This document shows positions 33,296-42,139 of a stretch of 64,000 bases of DNA, piece after piece. The notes beneath the pieces were generated by a model, which saw only the letters and a list, made by a program, of their open reading frames with translations, did not search any database and had not been told where the DNA came from. Positions within the stretch are counted from its first letter, which is position 1. Each line of letters starts with the position of its first letter. A program made the translations under genes and the position numbers. Source of the DNA: a bacterium (lineage in GTDB: Bacteria > Zixibacteria > MSB-5A5 > CAIYYT01); the NCBI GenBank assembly GCA_016708315.1, contig JADJGC010000023.1:124001-188000 (forward strand). Reading direction: 5' to 3'.

Positions 33296-36200
33296 ATGAA
33301 TCGATGTAGAATGACTTTGCGGATTCTAATCACACTTTTCGCAGCAATCGCGTTACTTACCTCTGTTGCAGAAGCAAAACAAGCATCCGTAAACGCTCCT
33401 AAGACTCTTAGCGGTAACACCCCCGGCCAGCCAAACCTCGTGTTGAAGCAAGCCGAAAACGGTGGACCGGTTATCCAAATTGGTGATGAAGAAGTTGTCG
33501 TCAGATATCAAAACGAATCTGCCAAGACAGCTCCGGAACGCCTTAGCGCTCAGCCGCTGAGAAACGCTCCGGCCACTTCATTCCTTGCCGAAGACTTTGA
33601 AACTGCTGTTCCGCCGGCTGGTTGGTCAGAGACCATCAGCAATGCTTCCTTCAATTGGAAACAGCAGACTGTTTCGTTCTTCTCCGGCGCTGCCTCTGCT
33701 GACGTCGAATACGACCCGGCTTTGGTTCCGCAGGACGAATGGCTTGTCTCTTCCGCTATGAACTTCACCGGCGCCACCGGCGACCTCAAGGTCGAGTTCT
33801 ATTGGATGATGAGCTACTATTGGGGCGTTAGCCCGTTTGATAACTACGACCTTGGTCTTTATATCTCGACGGACGGCGGAGCCACTTTCCCGACCCTTCT
33901 TTGGGATGAATCAGGCGAAGGCGTGTTCAGCAATTTTGTTTGGACGAAAGAGACCATCGATCTCAGCGGTTACGCTGGTCAAACCAACGTCAAGCTTGCT
34001 TGGCGCTACAATGGTGTTGACGGCGCCCAGGCTGGTGTCGATTTCGTGTCAGTCAATGACAACGCTGCCCCAGTCGGCCGTTGCTGCTATAGCGGCACCT
34101 GTGCCGACGTCACCGAAGCCGCTTGCGGTACTCTTGGTGGCGATTGGGATGGCGGTCTCGATTGTACCACTCCGTGTCCGGTTGCAACCCCGGGTGACAA
34201 TTGCAGCGACCCGTATGTAGTCAATCTCCCGGCCGACATGCCGTATACCGATGCCAATCAGTATACTTGCGGCCGTGTCAACGACTACAGCGCAACCTGC
34301 CTCGATTTCTATGATGGTGGAGAAGACATGGTCTACTTCATCAAGGTAACCGCAGCTGTCACCGTTGATATTACTCTTGATCCTAAGGGCACGACCTACA
34401 CTGGTTTTGCCATCGATCTTCCAGCGGCCTGTCCGCTTGATGCTGGCGTTGCTGATTGTATCGCCAAATCAACCAACTCAGGTGGCACCGCCCACAAGAT
34501 TCTTGGTTTGGCACTTGCCCCCGGCGATTACTATCTGATGGTCGACACTTGGCCGGCCCCGGATTGTATTGCCGACTTCGATCTTATTATCGAAGAAGCC
34601 GCTCCGACACCGGATGGCGCTAACTGCGCTGACCCGTTGGAAATTACGCTTGGCGCCGGTAGCCTTCCGTACACCGCGTCGGGTTTGACCAACTGCGGTT
34701 TGGCAAACGATTACAGCACGACTTGTATGGGCAGCTATGATGGTGGCGAAGACCACATCACCAAGCTCGTCCTTACCGAGCCGCTTCTCCTTGACATTAC
34801 CCTGAATCCGAACGGTTCGACCTGGAGCGCCATGGCAATCGACAACGTTTGCCCGCTTGATGCTGCAACCGGATCGTGCATTGGATTCATCGGTACTTCG
34901 TCGGGAACCTCCAAGTCATTGCTTGGACTTAATCTCGCGGCAGGTACCTATTACATCATGGTCGACACCTGGCCGACCCCGAACTGCATCCCGAACTTTA
35001 GCCTGACCTTCGCCGGCGCGGCTCCGCCTCCGCCGAACGACAATTGCGCTAGCGCTATTCCAGTCGGTGATGTCACGAATCTTCCATTCGACAATTCTGC
35101 AGCTACACATGACGGCACAGGACTCTGTTCGACTGCCGGCAAGAATATCTGGTACTGCTTTACCGCTCCGATTACAGGTAATGCCCGCGTAAGCCTTTGC
35201 GGCTCCAGCTATGACACCAAGCTCGCCGTCTATGACGGTTGTGCTTGTACGCCGCTGGGCGCCGAACTTGCCTGCGCTGACGACGAATGCAGCCTCCAGT
35301 CCGAGGCTGTCGTTGCAGTAGTTGCTGGACAGCAGTACAAGATCGAGGTGACCGGTTACAGCGCCACCAGCTACGGTGCTGGATTCTTGACGATTGAAAC
35401 TACCGTTCCGCCGGCAAACGACAATTGCGAAGACGTGACCCCTGTCGCGTTGACCACTGGCGTCCCGGTAACGTTCAATGGTGACAACACCAATGCTGCT
35501 CCGGATTGTGCCTCATTCCCGGGTCCGAATGCTTGGGAAGCGTTCACAATCACCGAGTGTGCTGACGTTACTCTTGACTATTGCGGCACCAGCCCGGCGT
35601 TCGGTAATGCCTGGTTGAACCTTGCCGTAGGTTGTCCTTGTGCCAGCTTCACCACCGGTGCTTCATTTGATGTCAGCACTTGCGGTGATGGAAACGTCAC
35701 GATGACCTGGTTGGCTCTCCCGGCCGGTACATATTACTATCCGGTCATGAACGACGCTGCTAACGGCGCGGTCGGACCGTATACAATTAATGTCGTAAGT
35801 CAGGCAGTTACTGCCTACTGCGCAGCTGACGGATTCTGCGATGAATACATCAGCAGAGTTCAGTTGAGCACAATTGACAACGCTACCTCTTGCGGCGCCA
35901 GCTACGAGGATTATACCTCGATCTCGACCGGTCTGGTTCAGACGGTTCCGTACACAATTACCGTGACAAACGGTCTTGCGTACACTGGCGACCAGTGCGG
36001 CGTTTGGGTTGACTGGGATGGTGACTTCTGCTTCTCACCGTCAGAACAAGTTCTGATGAGCGGCGGACCGGCCTCATTTACCGGTACTGTCACTGCTCCG
36101 TTGTCTGCTCCGGCTGGTCCGACTCGCATGAGAGTCAGAATCGCCTACACCGGCGCTCTTCCGGCTTGCGGCTCGACCGAATATGGTGAAGTTGAAGACT

Positions 36201-36829
36201 ACACGATCAATGTGATCGAGTATGCTCCGGCGGCTACCATTGCTCCGAATCCGCAGTATCTCTATTACAAGTTCGCGATTACGCCGATCACCAACCAGTT
36301 CCACTTTGGAATGTTTGATGGTGGTTATACCGCTGCTGACGTTAACCTTTCAACGGTTACCATCAACGGTATCCCGGCGGCCAGCGCTGTCGTCGTTCCC
36401 AGCTATCCTGGTTTCGGCGGCGCCGTTGTTGAAGCAACGCTTCCGTTGATCACCTTCCTCAACCCGTACGGCTTGCTGTTCGATGTGAACAACTTGACCT
36501 TCACGGTTGCCTGGGATTACAACGATGCGACCTCCGAGTCGATTACTGATGATGTCGTCATCATTGGTAAGAGCTCGCCGGTTCCGTCCACGTTCATCAT
36601 TCCGGAAGGCGGCGAAGTCGTTTATCCGGGTGACTTCAACGTTGACGGTGCTTTGAGCATCTCCGACGCGGTCAGCTTGATCAGTTACATCTTTGGCGGC
36701 GGCTCAGGCCCGGCCAACGTGTTGATTGGTGATGCCGACTGTACCGGCGCGATCTCGATCTCTGACGCAGTCCATATGATTCGCTACATCTTTGGTGGCG
36801 GACCCGCTCCATGCGCGGTCGGCAACTAA
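33296..36829 (+). CDS. Large secreted multidomain protein with dockerin-like tail, copy 2
   Basis: A 1,177-residue paralog of the protein at 29189 with the same domain order: signal peptide, choice-of-anchor-J-like domain, Cys-rich link, PPC-like repeats, GEVED-type domain and two dockerin-like repeats ending GGGPAPCAVGN. The signal peptide differs (MNRCRMTLRILITLFAAIAL, then LTSVAEA). Replacement differences are concentrated in the PPC-like domains, for example ITLDPKGTTYTGF against IELNPKGTTYTGF. The C-terminal ~215 residues are the same apart from silent changes. It might differ from copy 1 in ligand preference while sharing export and anchoring parts. Confidence 0.85.
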   Translation: MNRCRMTLRILITLFAAIALLTSVAEAKQASVNAPKTLSGNTPGQPNLVLKQAENGGPVIQIGDEEVVVRYQNESAKTAPERLSAQPLRNAPATSFLAEDFETAVPPAGWSETISNASFNWKQQTVSFFSGAASADVEYDPALVPQDEWLVSSAMNFTGATGDLKVEFYWMMSYYWGVSPFDNYDLGLYISTDGGATFPTLLWDESGEGVFSNFVWTKETIDLSGYAGQTNVKLAWRYNGVDGAQAGVDFVSVNDNAAPVGRCCYSGTCADVTEAACGTLGGDWDGGLDCTTPCPVATPGDNCSDPYVVNLPADMPYTDANQYTCGRVNDYSATCLDFYDGGEDMVYFIKVTAAVTVDITLDPKGTTYTGFAIDLPAACPLDAGVADCIAKSTNSGGTAHKILGLALAPGDYYLMVDTWPAPDCIADFDLIIEEAAPTPDGANCADPLEITLGAGSLPYTASGLTNCGLANDYSTTCMGSYDGGEDHITKLVLTEPLLLDITLNPNGSTWSAMAIDNVCPLDAATGSCIGFIGTSSGTSKSLLGLNLAAGTYYIMVDTWPTPNCIPNFSLTFAGAAPPPPNDNCASAIPVGDVTNLPFDNSAATHDGTGLCSTAGKNIWYCFTAPITGNARVSLCGSSYDTKLAVYDGCACTPLGAELACADDECSLQSEAVVAVVAGQQYKIEVTGYSATSYGAGFLTIETTVPPANDNCEDVTPVALTTGVPVTFNGDNTNAAPDCASFPGPNAWEAFTITECADVTLDYCGTSPAFGNAWLNLAVGCPCASFTTGASFDVSTCGDGNVTMTWLALPAGTYYYPVMNDAANGAVGPYTINVVSQAVTAYCAADGFCDEYISRVQLSTIDNATSCGASYEDYTSISTGLVQTVPYTITVTNGLAYTGDQCGVWVDWDGDFCFSPSEQVLMSGGPASFTGTVTAPLSAPAGPTRMRVRIAYTGALPACGSTEYGEVEDYTINVIEYAPAATIAPNPQYLYYKFAITPITNQFHFGMFDGGYTAADVNLSTVTINGIPAASAVVVPSYPGFGGAVVEATLPLITFLNPYGLLFDVNNLTFTVAWDYNDATSESITDDVVIIGKSSPVPSTFIIPEGGEVVYPGDFNVDGALSISDAVSLISYIFGGGSGPANVLIGDADCTGAISISDAVHMIRYIFGGGPAPCAVGN

Positions 36830-36880
36830 TTGTCGAACCATTCTGATTGTTTCTAATCTGATCGAAGATTAGTCAACAAT

Positions 36881-36912
36881 GACGGGAGTTCCGAGAAATC
36901 GGGGCTCCCGTC
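36881..36912 (+). terminator. Terminator after secreted-protein gene copy 2
   Basis: GACGGGAG (36881-36888) pairs with CTCCCGTC (36905-36912) and is followed by TTCTTTTG. A second hairpin, CTAATCT-GATCGA-AGATTAG, lies some 20 bases earlier. Confidence 0.8.
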
Positions 36913-37042
36913 TTCTTTTGCCCACCCGACCCCACCTTCGGTTGAAACTCCAGATTCAAGACTTGAAGAAACTACGGTTCTCTTTATCATCAAGCGTAGG
37001 CTAAATGGCCCAATATTATCCACTGTGCGCGGCTAGTTTTGC

Positions 37043-37070
37043 TTGCGAAATTGGATTTCAACGGTATATT
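37043..37070 (+). promoter_or_regulatory. Promoter-like signal TTGCGA-N16-TATATT
   Basis: TTGCGA (37043-37048) and TATATT (37065-37070) with a 16-base spacer, in the context TGCTTGCGAA and TATATTAAG. It is the third occurrence of the same arrangement and lies 55 bases before the likely start at 37125. GGAGAAGG precedes that start. The rest of the 36830-37124 gap shows no gene. Confidence 0.5.
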
Positions 37071-37124
37071 AAGACTATTCTTACCGAGCAACCGGTTACT
37101 AATATTCACTGTGGAGAAGGTCTA

Positions 37125-40100
37125 ATGCAAAATGTTCAACGCATGTCCGCGCTTGGCTTGGAAAGCACTACAAGCGCTGGTAAATCACATTCTGCCAGAC
37201 GAGGATTCGTCGCAGCACTACTCGCGGCTCTCGCCCTGGTGGTGTTCGCATCAATACCCGCTGCTGCGCAGATTTCGAACGGCGGAACTCCGCCGAGCTT
37301 TGACAGACAGTTGCGTTCAAACTCTGAGCGACTCGTTATGCCGCCAGTGGACGTGCAAGCTTTGCTTGCCGAGGACGCTGCCGATGAATCCAAGGCACTG
37401 CCGTTTCGATTTGGCGCTCCCTTTGATGTCAACTATTCACTTGAGAATTCCGGCACGTGGGAAGATTTGGCCGATGGTGGCCGCATCTGGAGAATTACTT
37501 TCTCTTCGCCTGGCGCTTATTCGATTAACCTGATTTATAGTAGATACCGTCTTCCCGAAGGCGCTCAGTTGTTTGTCTACAACTCCGACCGTAGTCACGT
37601 CATTGGTGCGTTTACCGCAAAGAACAACAAGCCGCACGGTGAAATGGCTACTCAGCCAGTCTTCGGCGACGAAGTGACTGTTGAGTATTATGAACCTGCT
37701 GCTGTTGTCTATGAAGGTGAACTCACCATTTCGCGCGTGGTCCATGCTTACAAGGACATCTTTAAGACGGCGAAGGACGCACTCGACTTTGGCGGCTCTG
37801 GTTCTTGCAATAATAACGTCAATTGTCCCGAAGGCGCCAATTGGCAGAAAGAAAAGCGCTCGGTTGCGATGGTGCTCCTTTCTGGCGGAACTCGGTGGTG
37901 CTCGGGCTCAATGATCAATAACGTTCGTCAGGACAAAACTCCGTATTTTCTCACTGCGAATCATTGCCTCGGTAGCTCAAATACTTGGATCATCATGTTC
38001 AACTACGAGAGCCCAAACTGCTCCAATATCAATGGGCCGACCTTCATGACAGTCCAAGGAACGACGCAGAAGGCGGCATATTCAACGTCAGATGTTGGTC
38101 TGTTGCTTTTGAATGAAGCTCCTCCCGATTCTTATAAAGTAACCTTCGGCGGTTGGAATAACCTCAACACCAATGGCGACTCTGCCGTGGCGATTCACCA
38201 CCCTGCTGGTGACATCAAGAAGATCTCGTTTGATTATGATTCCTATGAATCAACCGACTATCTCGGGTCAACAGTCAACTCGAGCTTGAGCCACTGGAGA
38301 ATCGGCGTTTGGGAAGATGGTACAACCGAGGGCGGCTCCTCAGGATCGCCACTCTACAACAAGCAGCATCAGGTTGTTGGCCAGCTTCACGGGGGTTGGG
38401 CAGCCTGTAATGATCTGCGTGCTGACTATTACGGCAAGTTTTCGCTGTCGTGGAATGGCGGGGGTACGCCATCGACTCGTGTGAAGGACTGGCTCGACCC
38501 AGACAACACCGGCGCGACATCCATGAATACCTGGGATCCTTACGCTGGTGTACAAATTGTCCACACTCCGCTCAATGACACAAAGGATTCGGTTAATGCT
38601 TATCCTGTCGTGTCAACGATTACTGCAGATGCGGCCCTTATTGCAAACGCTCTATTACTAAAGTACACGATCAACTTTGTACCGTACTTGGACACACTGG
38701 TAACGACGGGCAATCCGAATGAGTACGTTGGTTACATTCCGGCGCAGTCGCCCGGAACCGAGATCAACTACTATCTTGAAGCACATGCCATTAACGGCAA
38801 AGCCGACACCACCGCGACCTATTCGTTCCGCGTGATCGATTACGCAATGCTGCTCACGCCGAGTGCTTCGTCGACATCCGGTGCGGTCGATGACACGGTG
38901 TTCCACAACTTCACATTGACCAATGACGGCTTGTTCAATGACAGCTATAACTTGAGTTTGACCGGCGTCAATTGGGCGACTGGTATCTACGACAACGCCG
39001 GCACGTCAGTAATCTCTTCCACCGGCACACTGGCGCCGAATGCGATATTCAACTTCAAGGTGCGGGTGATTGTGCCGCTGTCATCCTATGGCCAGCAGGA
39101 CACTTCGTTTGTGACGGCGGTATCCGTCGCCGAACCACTGGTGACCAAGACTTCGTCCGTGCGTACAACCTCGGCTGGTCAGCCTTTGACGCTGCCGTTC
39201 GTTGATACCTTCCCGACCACGACACTCGAAGTCGCCAAGTGGGTTTACAACACCGGCGCTACGATTGATGGTGTCGGTACCAGCGAACCGTCAGCACTCT
39301 ACAGCCTTCGCTTCAATGGCTCTGCCGACACGGTGATGTCGCAGGCGATCGACATGGAAGTTTCTGAAGGCGTCAATTTCAGCTATGCTTATGAACGCAC
39401 CGGCGGCGGCAGTTCGCCTGAGACCGGTGACGATTTGATTATTGAGTATTTCAACGACCAGGGCAATTGGGTGGAGTTGAGCCGCCAGTTTGGTTCCGGT
39501 GCCGACATGACCGCCTATGCGACAGTCACTATCGGCGCTCCGCTGGATGCCTATCATTCGGCATTCCGCCTGCGTTTACGCAGTGTCGGCGCCTCCGATG
39601 ACGACTGGTTTGTTGACGACATCGGTCTGGACTTCGGTCCTGAGATCGCTGTCAACCATGCCAGCTTCGACGAGACCGTCGCTATCGGCGATTCGACGAA
39701 TGAGCAGTTGATTATCTCCAACTCAGGTCTTGGCGGATTGAACTACTCGTTGGTGCTTCTGCCTGACTTCTCCAAGCGGATGCAGTTGTTCTCAGACCTT
39801 GCGGCGTCCGGCCAGGTCAATCCGGCCAGCGTTGTGATGGAACAGCCGCTGCTTCCGGAATCGAAAGCACAGGAGACTTCCAATCAGCGCGGACCTGAGG
39901 TCGTTTATGACGCCGGCGGTCCCGACAACTTCGGTTATTACTGGGTTGATTCCGATCAGCCGGGTGGTCCGGTGTACAACTGGGTCGATATCGAAGGGAC
40001 CGGTACTCAGGTGACCGGTTTGGCAGATGACAACTTTGTCGGTCCGTTCCCGATCGGATTCAGTTTCGCATACTATGATTCAGTTTACACGCAGTTCTAC

Positions 40101-40937
40101 ATTGCCAGCAACGGCTACATCGGTTTCGGTCCGACCACCGATTACGACGGTTTGACCAACGGCGGCTTGCCGTCGAACGCCACGCCGAACAACGCCATTT
40201 ACTGGTGCTGGGATGACTTGAACATTCTTGATACTGACAATCCGGGCGGCAAGGTGCTGTATCAGGTTGTCGGCAGCGATCTTGTGATCCAGTTCGAGAA
40301 GTATCCGGAGTACAACTCCAATGCCGTCGTCGGCAACATCATCACGGCGCAGATCATTTTGTCGCCGAGCGGCAATATCAAGATTCAGTATGAATCGGCA
40401 GGCGCCAATATGGACCTGCTTGGCTGCACAATCGGTATGGAGAACAAGAACGGGCTTGACGGTTTGCAGGTAGCTCTTAATGCCGCCTACATCCATGCTG
40501 GACTCGCCGTTGAGTTCACCAAGCCGGCGCAGTGGCTGTATCTGTCATCGCTGGGCGGCAGTGTCGCTCCGGGCACAGCGGATACGATTGACTTGCTCTT
40601 CTCGTCGGCTGATCTTGACACCGGCATTTACAAGTCGAAGATCAACATCTACAACAACGATCCGGTGCCGGGCAACAACCCGCTGGTAGTACCGGCGAAG
40701 TTGACCGTGACGCCTCCTCCTCCTCCGTACACTTGCGGTGATTGCGACAACAGCACAGTGGTCAACATCTCGGACGCTGTCTATCTGATCGCATTCGTCT
40801 TCTCCGGAGGTCCGGCTCCCAATCCGCTGATGTCAGCCGATGCCGACTGCAGCGGCGGGGTGAGCATCTCCGACGCAGTGTACCTGATCGCTTACGTCTT
40901 CTCAGGCGGACCATCGCCTTGCGCAGCTTGTAAGTAG
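37125..40937 (+). CDS. Secreted lysyl-endopeptidase-like serine protease with dockerin-like tail
   Basis: A 1,270-residue exported protein. The N terminus has a hydrophobic signal (RRGFVAALLAALALVVFASI, then PAAAQ; the RRGF start could be a weak Tat motif). A trypsin-fold protease like lysyl endopeptidase follows, with the full triad: His280 (FLTANHC), Asp323 (TSDVGLLLL) and Ser406 (GGSSGSPLY). Beta-sandwich domains come next, including a region with GPEVVYDAGGPDNFGYYWVDS. The tail is two dockerin-like repeats, CGDCDNSTVVNISDAV and ADADCSGGVSISDAV, ending GGPSPCAACK. The open frame begins at 37005, but ATG 37125 with GGAGAAGG is the better start. Probably degrades or matures proteins outside the cell. 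Confidence 0.87.
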   Translation: MQNVQRMSALGLESTTSAGKSHSARRGFVAALLAALALVVFASIPAAAQISNGGTPPSFDRQLRSNSERLVMPPVDVQALLAEDAADESKALPFRFGAPFDVNYSLENSGTWEDLADGGRIWRITFSSPGAYSINLIYSRYRLPEGAQLFVYNSDRSHVIGAFTAKNNKPHGEMATQPVFGDEVTVEYYEPAAVVYEGELTISRVVHAYKDIFKTAKDALDFGGSGSCNNNVNCPEGANWQKEKRSVAMVLLSGGTRWCSGSMINNVRQDKTPYFLTANHCLGSSNTWIIMFNYESPNCSNINGPTFMTVQGTTQKAAYSTSDVGLLLLNEAPPDSYKVTFGGWNNLNTNGDSAVAIHHPAGDIKKISFDYDSYESTDYLGSTVNSSLSHWRIGVWEDGTTEGGSSGSPLYNKQHQVVGQLHGGWAACNDLRADYYGKFSLSWNGGGTPSTRVKDWLDPDNTGATSMNTWDPYAGVQIVHTPLNDTKDSVNAYPVVSTITADAALIANALLLKYTINFVPYLDTLVTTGNPNEYVGYIPAQSPGTEINYYLEAHAINGKADTTATYSFRVIDYAMLLTPSASSTSGAVDDTVFHNFTLTNDGLFNDSYNLSLTGVNWATGIYDNAGTSVISSTGTLAPNAIFNFKVRVIVPLSSYGQQDTSFVTAVSVAEPLVTKTSSVRTTSAGQPLTLPFVDTFPTTTLEVAKWVYNTGATIDGVGTSEPSALYSLRFNGSADTVMSQAIDMEVSEGVNFSYAYERTGGGSSPETGDDLIIEYFNDQGNWVELSRQFGSGADMTAYATVTIGAPLDAYHSAFRLRLRSVGASDDDWFVDDIGLDFGPEIAVNHASFDETVAIGDSTNEQLIISNSGLGGLNYSLVLLPDFSKRMQLFSDLAASGQVNPASVVMEQPLLPESKAQETSNQRGPEVVYDAGGPDNFGYYWVDSDQPGGPVYNWVDIEGTGTQVTGLADDNFVGPFPIGFSFAYYDSVYTQFYIASNGYIGFGPTTDYDGLTNGGLPSNATPNNAIYWCWDDLNILDTDNPGGKVLYQVVGSDLVIQFEKYPEYNSNAVVGNIITAQIILSPSGNIKIQYESAGANMDLLGCTIGMENKNGLDGLQVALNAAYIHAGLAVEFTKPAQWLYLSSLGGSVAPGTADTIDLLFSSADLDTGIYKSKINIYNNDPVPGNNPLVVPAKLTVTPPPPPYTCGDCDNSTVVNISDAVYLIAFVFSGGPAPNPLMSADADCSGGVSISDAVYLIAYVFSGGPSPCAACK

Positions 40938-40965
40938 ACACACAATATCACACACGCACCATAAG

Positions 40966-40991
40966 AGGGGCATCCGGAAACGGATGCCCCT
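40966..40991 (+). terminator. Strong terminator after the protease gene
   Basis: AGGGGCATCCG (40966-40976) and CGGATGCCCCT (40981-40991) make an 11-bp stem with a GAAA tetraloop, followed by TTTGATTTG. Confidence 0.88.
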
Positions 40992-41124
40992 TTTGATTTG
41001 ATGCCGGGAGTTGTCTTAAATGGGCTAGTAATCGAAAACCGCTTGCGATTACTGCGCCTGTTCACAAGATTATGGAAGTTCAATGTTGCTCGTATTATGA
41101 TTCGTAACTCGTTCAGGAGAACCA

Positions 41125-41364
41125 ATGTCCGATCCTATCATCGCTGACAAGAAGTCAATCAAGCTCGAGCTTGAACCGGGAACCTACCTTTGGTGCCGGT
41201 GCGGGCGATCTGCAGATCAGCCATTTTGTGACGGATCGCATATCGGCAGTGACTTCGAACCAATTGAGTTCACCATAACCGAGAAGAAACTGCGCTCCTA
41301 TTGCCAGTGCAAACACACCAAAACCTCGCCTTTTTGCGACGGGACCCACAAAGAACTCCCTTAG
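41125..41364 (+). CDS. CDGSH iron-sulfur protein with two motifs
   Basis: A 79-residue soluble protein with two complete CDGSH motifs: CRCGRSADQPFCDGSH at about 24-39 and CQCKHTKTSPFCDGTH at about 59-74. Each has the C-x-C-x2-S/T-x3-P-x-C-D-G-x-H pattern that binds one [2Fe-2S] cluster by three Cys and one His, so this one chain could hold two clusters like the mitoNEET-related double-motif bacterial proteins. AGGAGA precedes ATG 41125. Its role (redox or cluster transfer) is unknown, and it stands apart from its secreted neighbours. Confidence 0.9.
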   Translation: MSDPIIADKKSIKLELEPGTYLWCRCGRSADQPFCDGSHIGSDFEPIEFTITEKKLRSYCQCKHTKTSPFCDGTHKELP

Positions 41365-41433
41365 ATTCACCAGATCCGACACCCGGAATCGGTTTAGTAT
41401 GGCAATCGAACCCCATCTTTAGAGTATTCCAGC

Positions 41434-41462
41434 TTGACAAAATTGAGGTAAGTCTATATACT
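41434..41462 (+). promoter_or_regulatory. Promoter TTGACA-N17-TATACT
   Basis: A perfect -35 (TTGACA, 41434-41439) and near-perfect -10 (TATACT, 41457-41462) are 17 bases apart, within AGCTTGACAAAATTG. It shares the GCTTG-x-x-AA context with the three promoter-like signals of the other dockerin-tailed genes. The leader to ATG 41580 is about 110 nt. Confidence 0.65.
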
Positions 41463-41579
41463 AGACCTATCAACTCGACAAAGCCATTACATAGTAAATC
41501 GAGAATTTTCCACTTCGGTTCGAATTCGTTGAATTGTACCGAGATACAACAAATCTTTTAGAACTTGAGAGGTTGAGTG

Positions 41580-42053
41580 ATGATGAATCTCTTTCGAAAA
41601 ATGATACTGCCTTTAGCAGCTTCGTTTGTCCTGACTTCAATGTCATCAAATGCCTTCGCAGAAAATCAGTCACCGTCCGCAGGCGAGACGATGAAATGGC
41701 AGGTCGTTTCCGGCGGCGGCACTACAAACGGCACTTCTGCCGGATTCAAGCTCTCAAGTACCGTTGGCCAAACTGCGGCAGGACCAGGAAGCTCCGCTAG
41801 TTATAAACTGAATCAGGGATTCCAACAGAATTTCACAGCGGCTTCTTCCTGTCTCTGTGGCGATGCAGATGGTTCGGGAAGCATTACCATTTCCGATGCA
41901 GTGTTTCTTATTAGCTACATTTTTGGGGGTGGTGCAGCTCCCAATCCCACGTGTAACGGCGATGCTGATGGTTCAGGAGCGATCACGATTTCAGACGCGG
42001 TATTCCTGATTAGTTACATCTTCGGAGGCGGACCAACCCCACATTGTCCCTAA
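41580..42053 (+). CDS. Small secreted protein with two dockerin-like repeats
   Basis: A 157-residue exported protein. The signal peptide MMNLFRKMILPLAASFVL, then TSMSSNAFA, leads to a short conserved module (MKWQVVSGGGTTNGTSAGF then KLSSTVGQTAAGP) that recurs in secreted proteins of this bacterial group, by recollection. Two nearly identical dockerin-like repeats, CGDADGSGSITISDAVFLISY and CNGDADGSGAITISDAVF, end TPHCP. With hardly any other domain it could act as a small adaptor. Start ATG 41580 follows GAGAGG; GTG 41577 and ATG 41583 are alternatives. Confidence 0.82.
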   Translation: MMNLFRKMILPLAASFVLTSMSSNAFAENQSPSAGETMKWQVVSGGGTTNGTSAGFKLSSTVGQTAAGPGSSASYKLNQGFQQNFTAASSCLCGDADGSGSITISDAVFLISYIFGGGAAPNPTCNGDADGSGAITISDAVFLISYIFGGGPTPHCP

Positions 42054-42079
42054 CTGAGCCGCAATTGCATAGACATAAG

Positions 42080-42111
42080 AAAAGGTCGATACCATGTGGC
42101 ATCGACCTTTT
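42080..42111. terminator. Bidirectional terminator between the small dockerin gene and glgP
   Basis: AAAAGGTCGAT (42080-42090) and ATCGACCTTTT (42101-42111) form an 11-bp stem around a 10-nt loop between two convergent genes. Plus-strand readout ends TTTTTC; minus-strand readout ends CTTTTCTTA. It can end both transcripts. Confidence 0.85.
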
Positions 42112-42139
42112 TCATTTGCAGTACAGGCAATTGTCAATT

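Larger units (their letters stand above)
33203..36829 (+). repeat. Tandem duplication, copy 2 (leader plus gene)
   Basis: Second unit of the duplication described at 29097-32716. The two stop codons are immediately followed by unrelated sequence, and the leaders are unrelated upstream of the shared block, so both ends of the homology are sharp. Confidence 0.9.
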
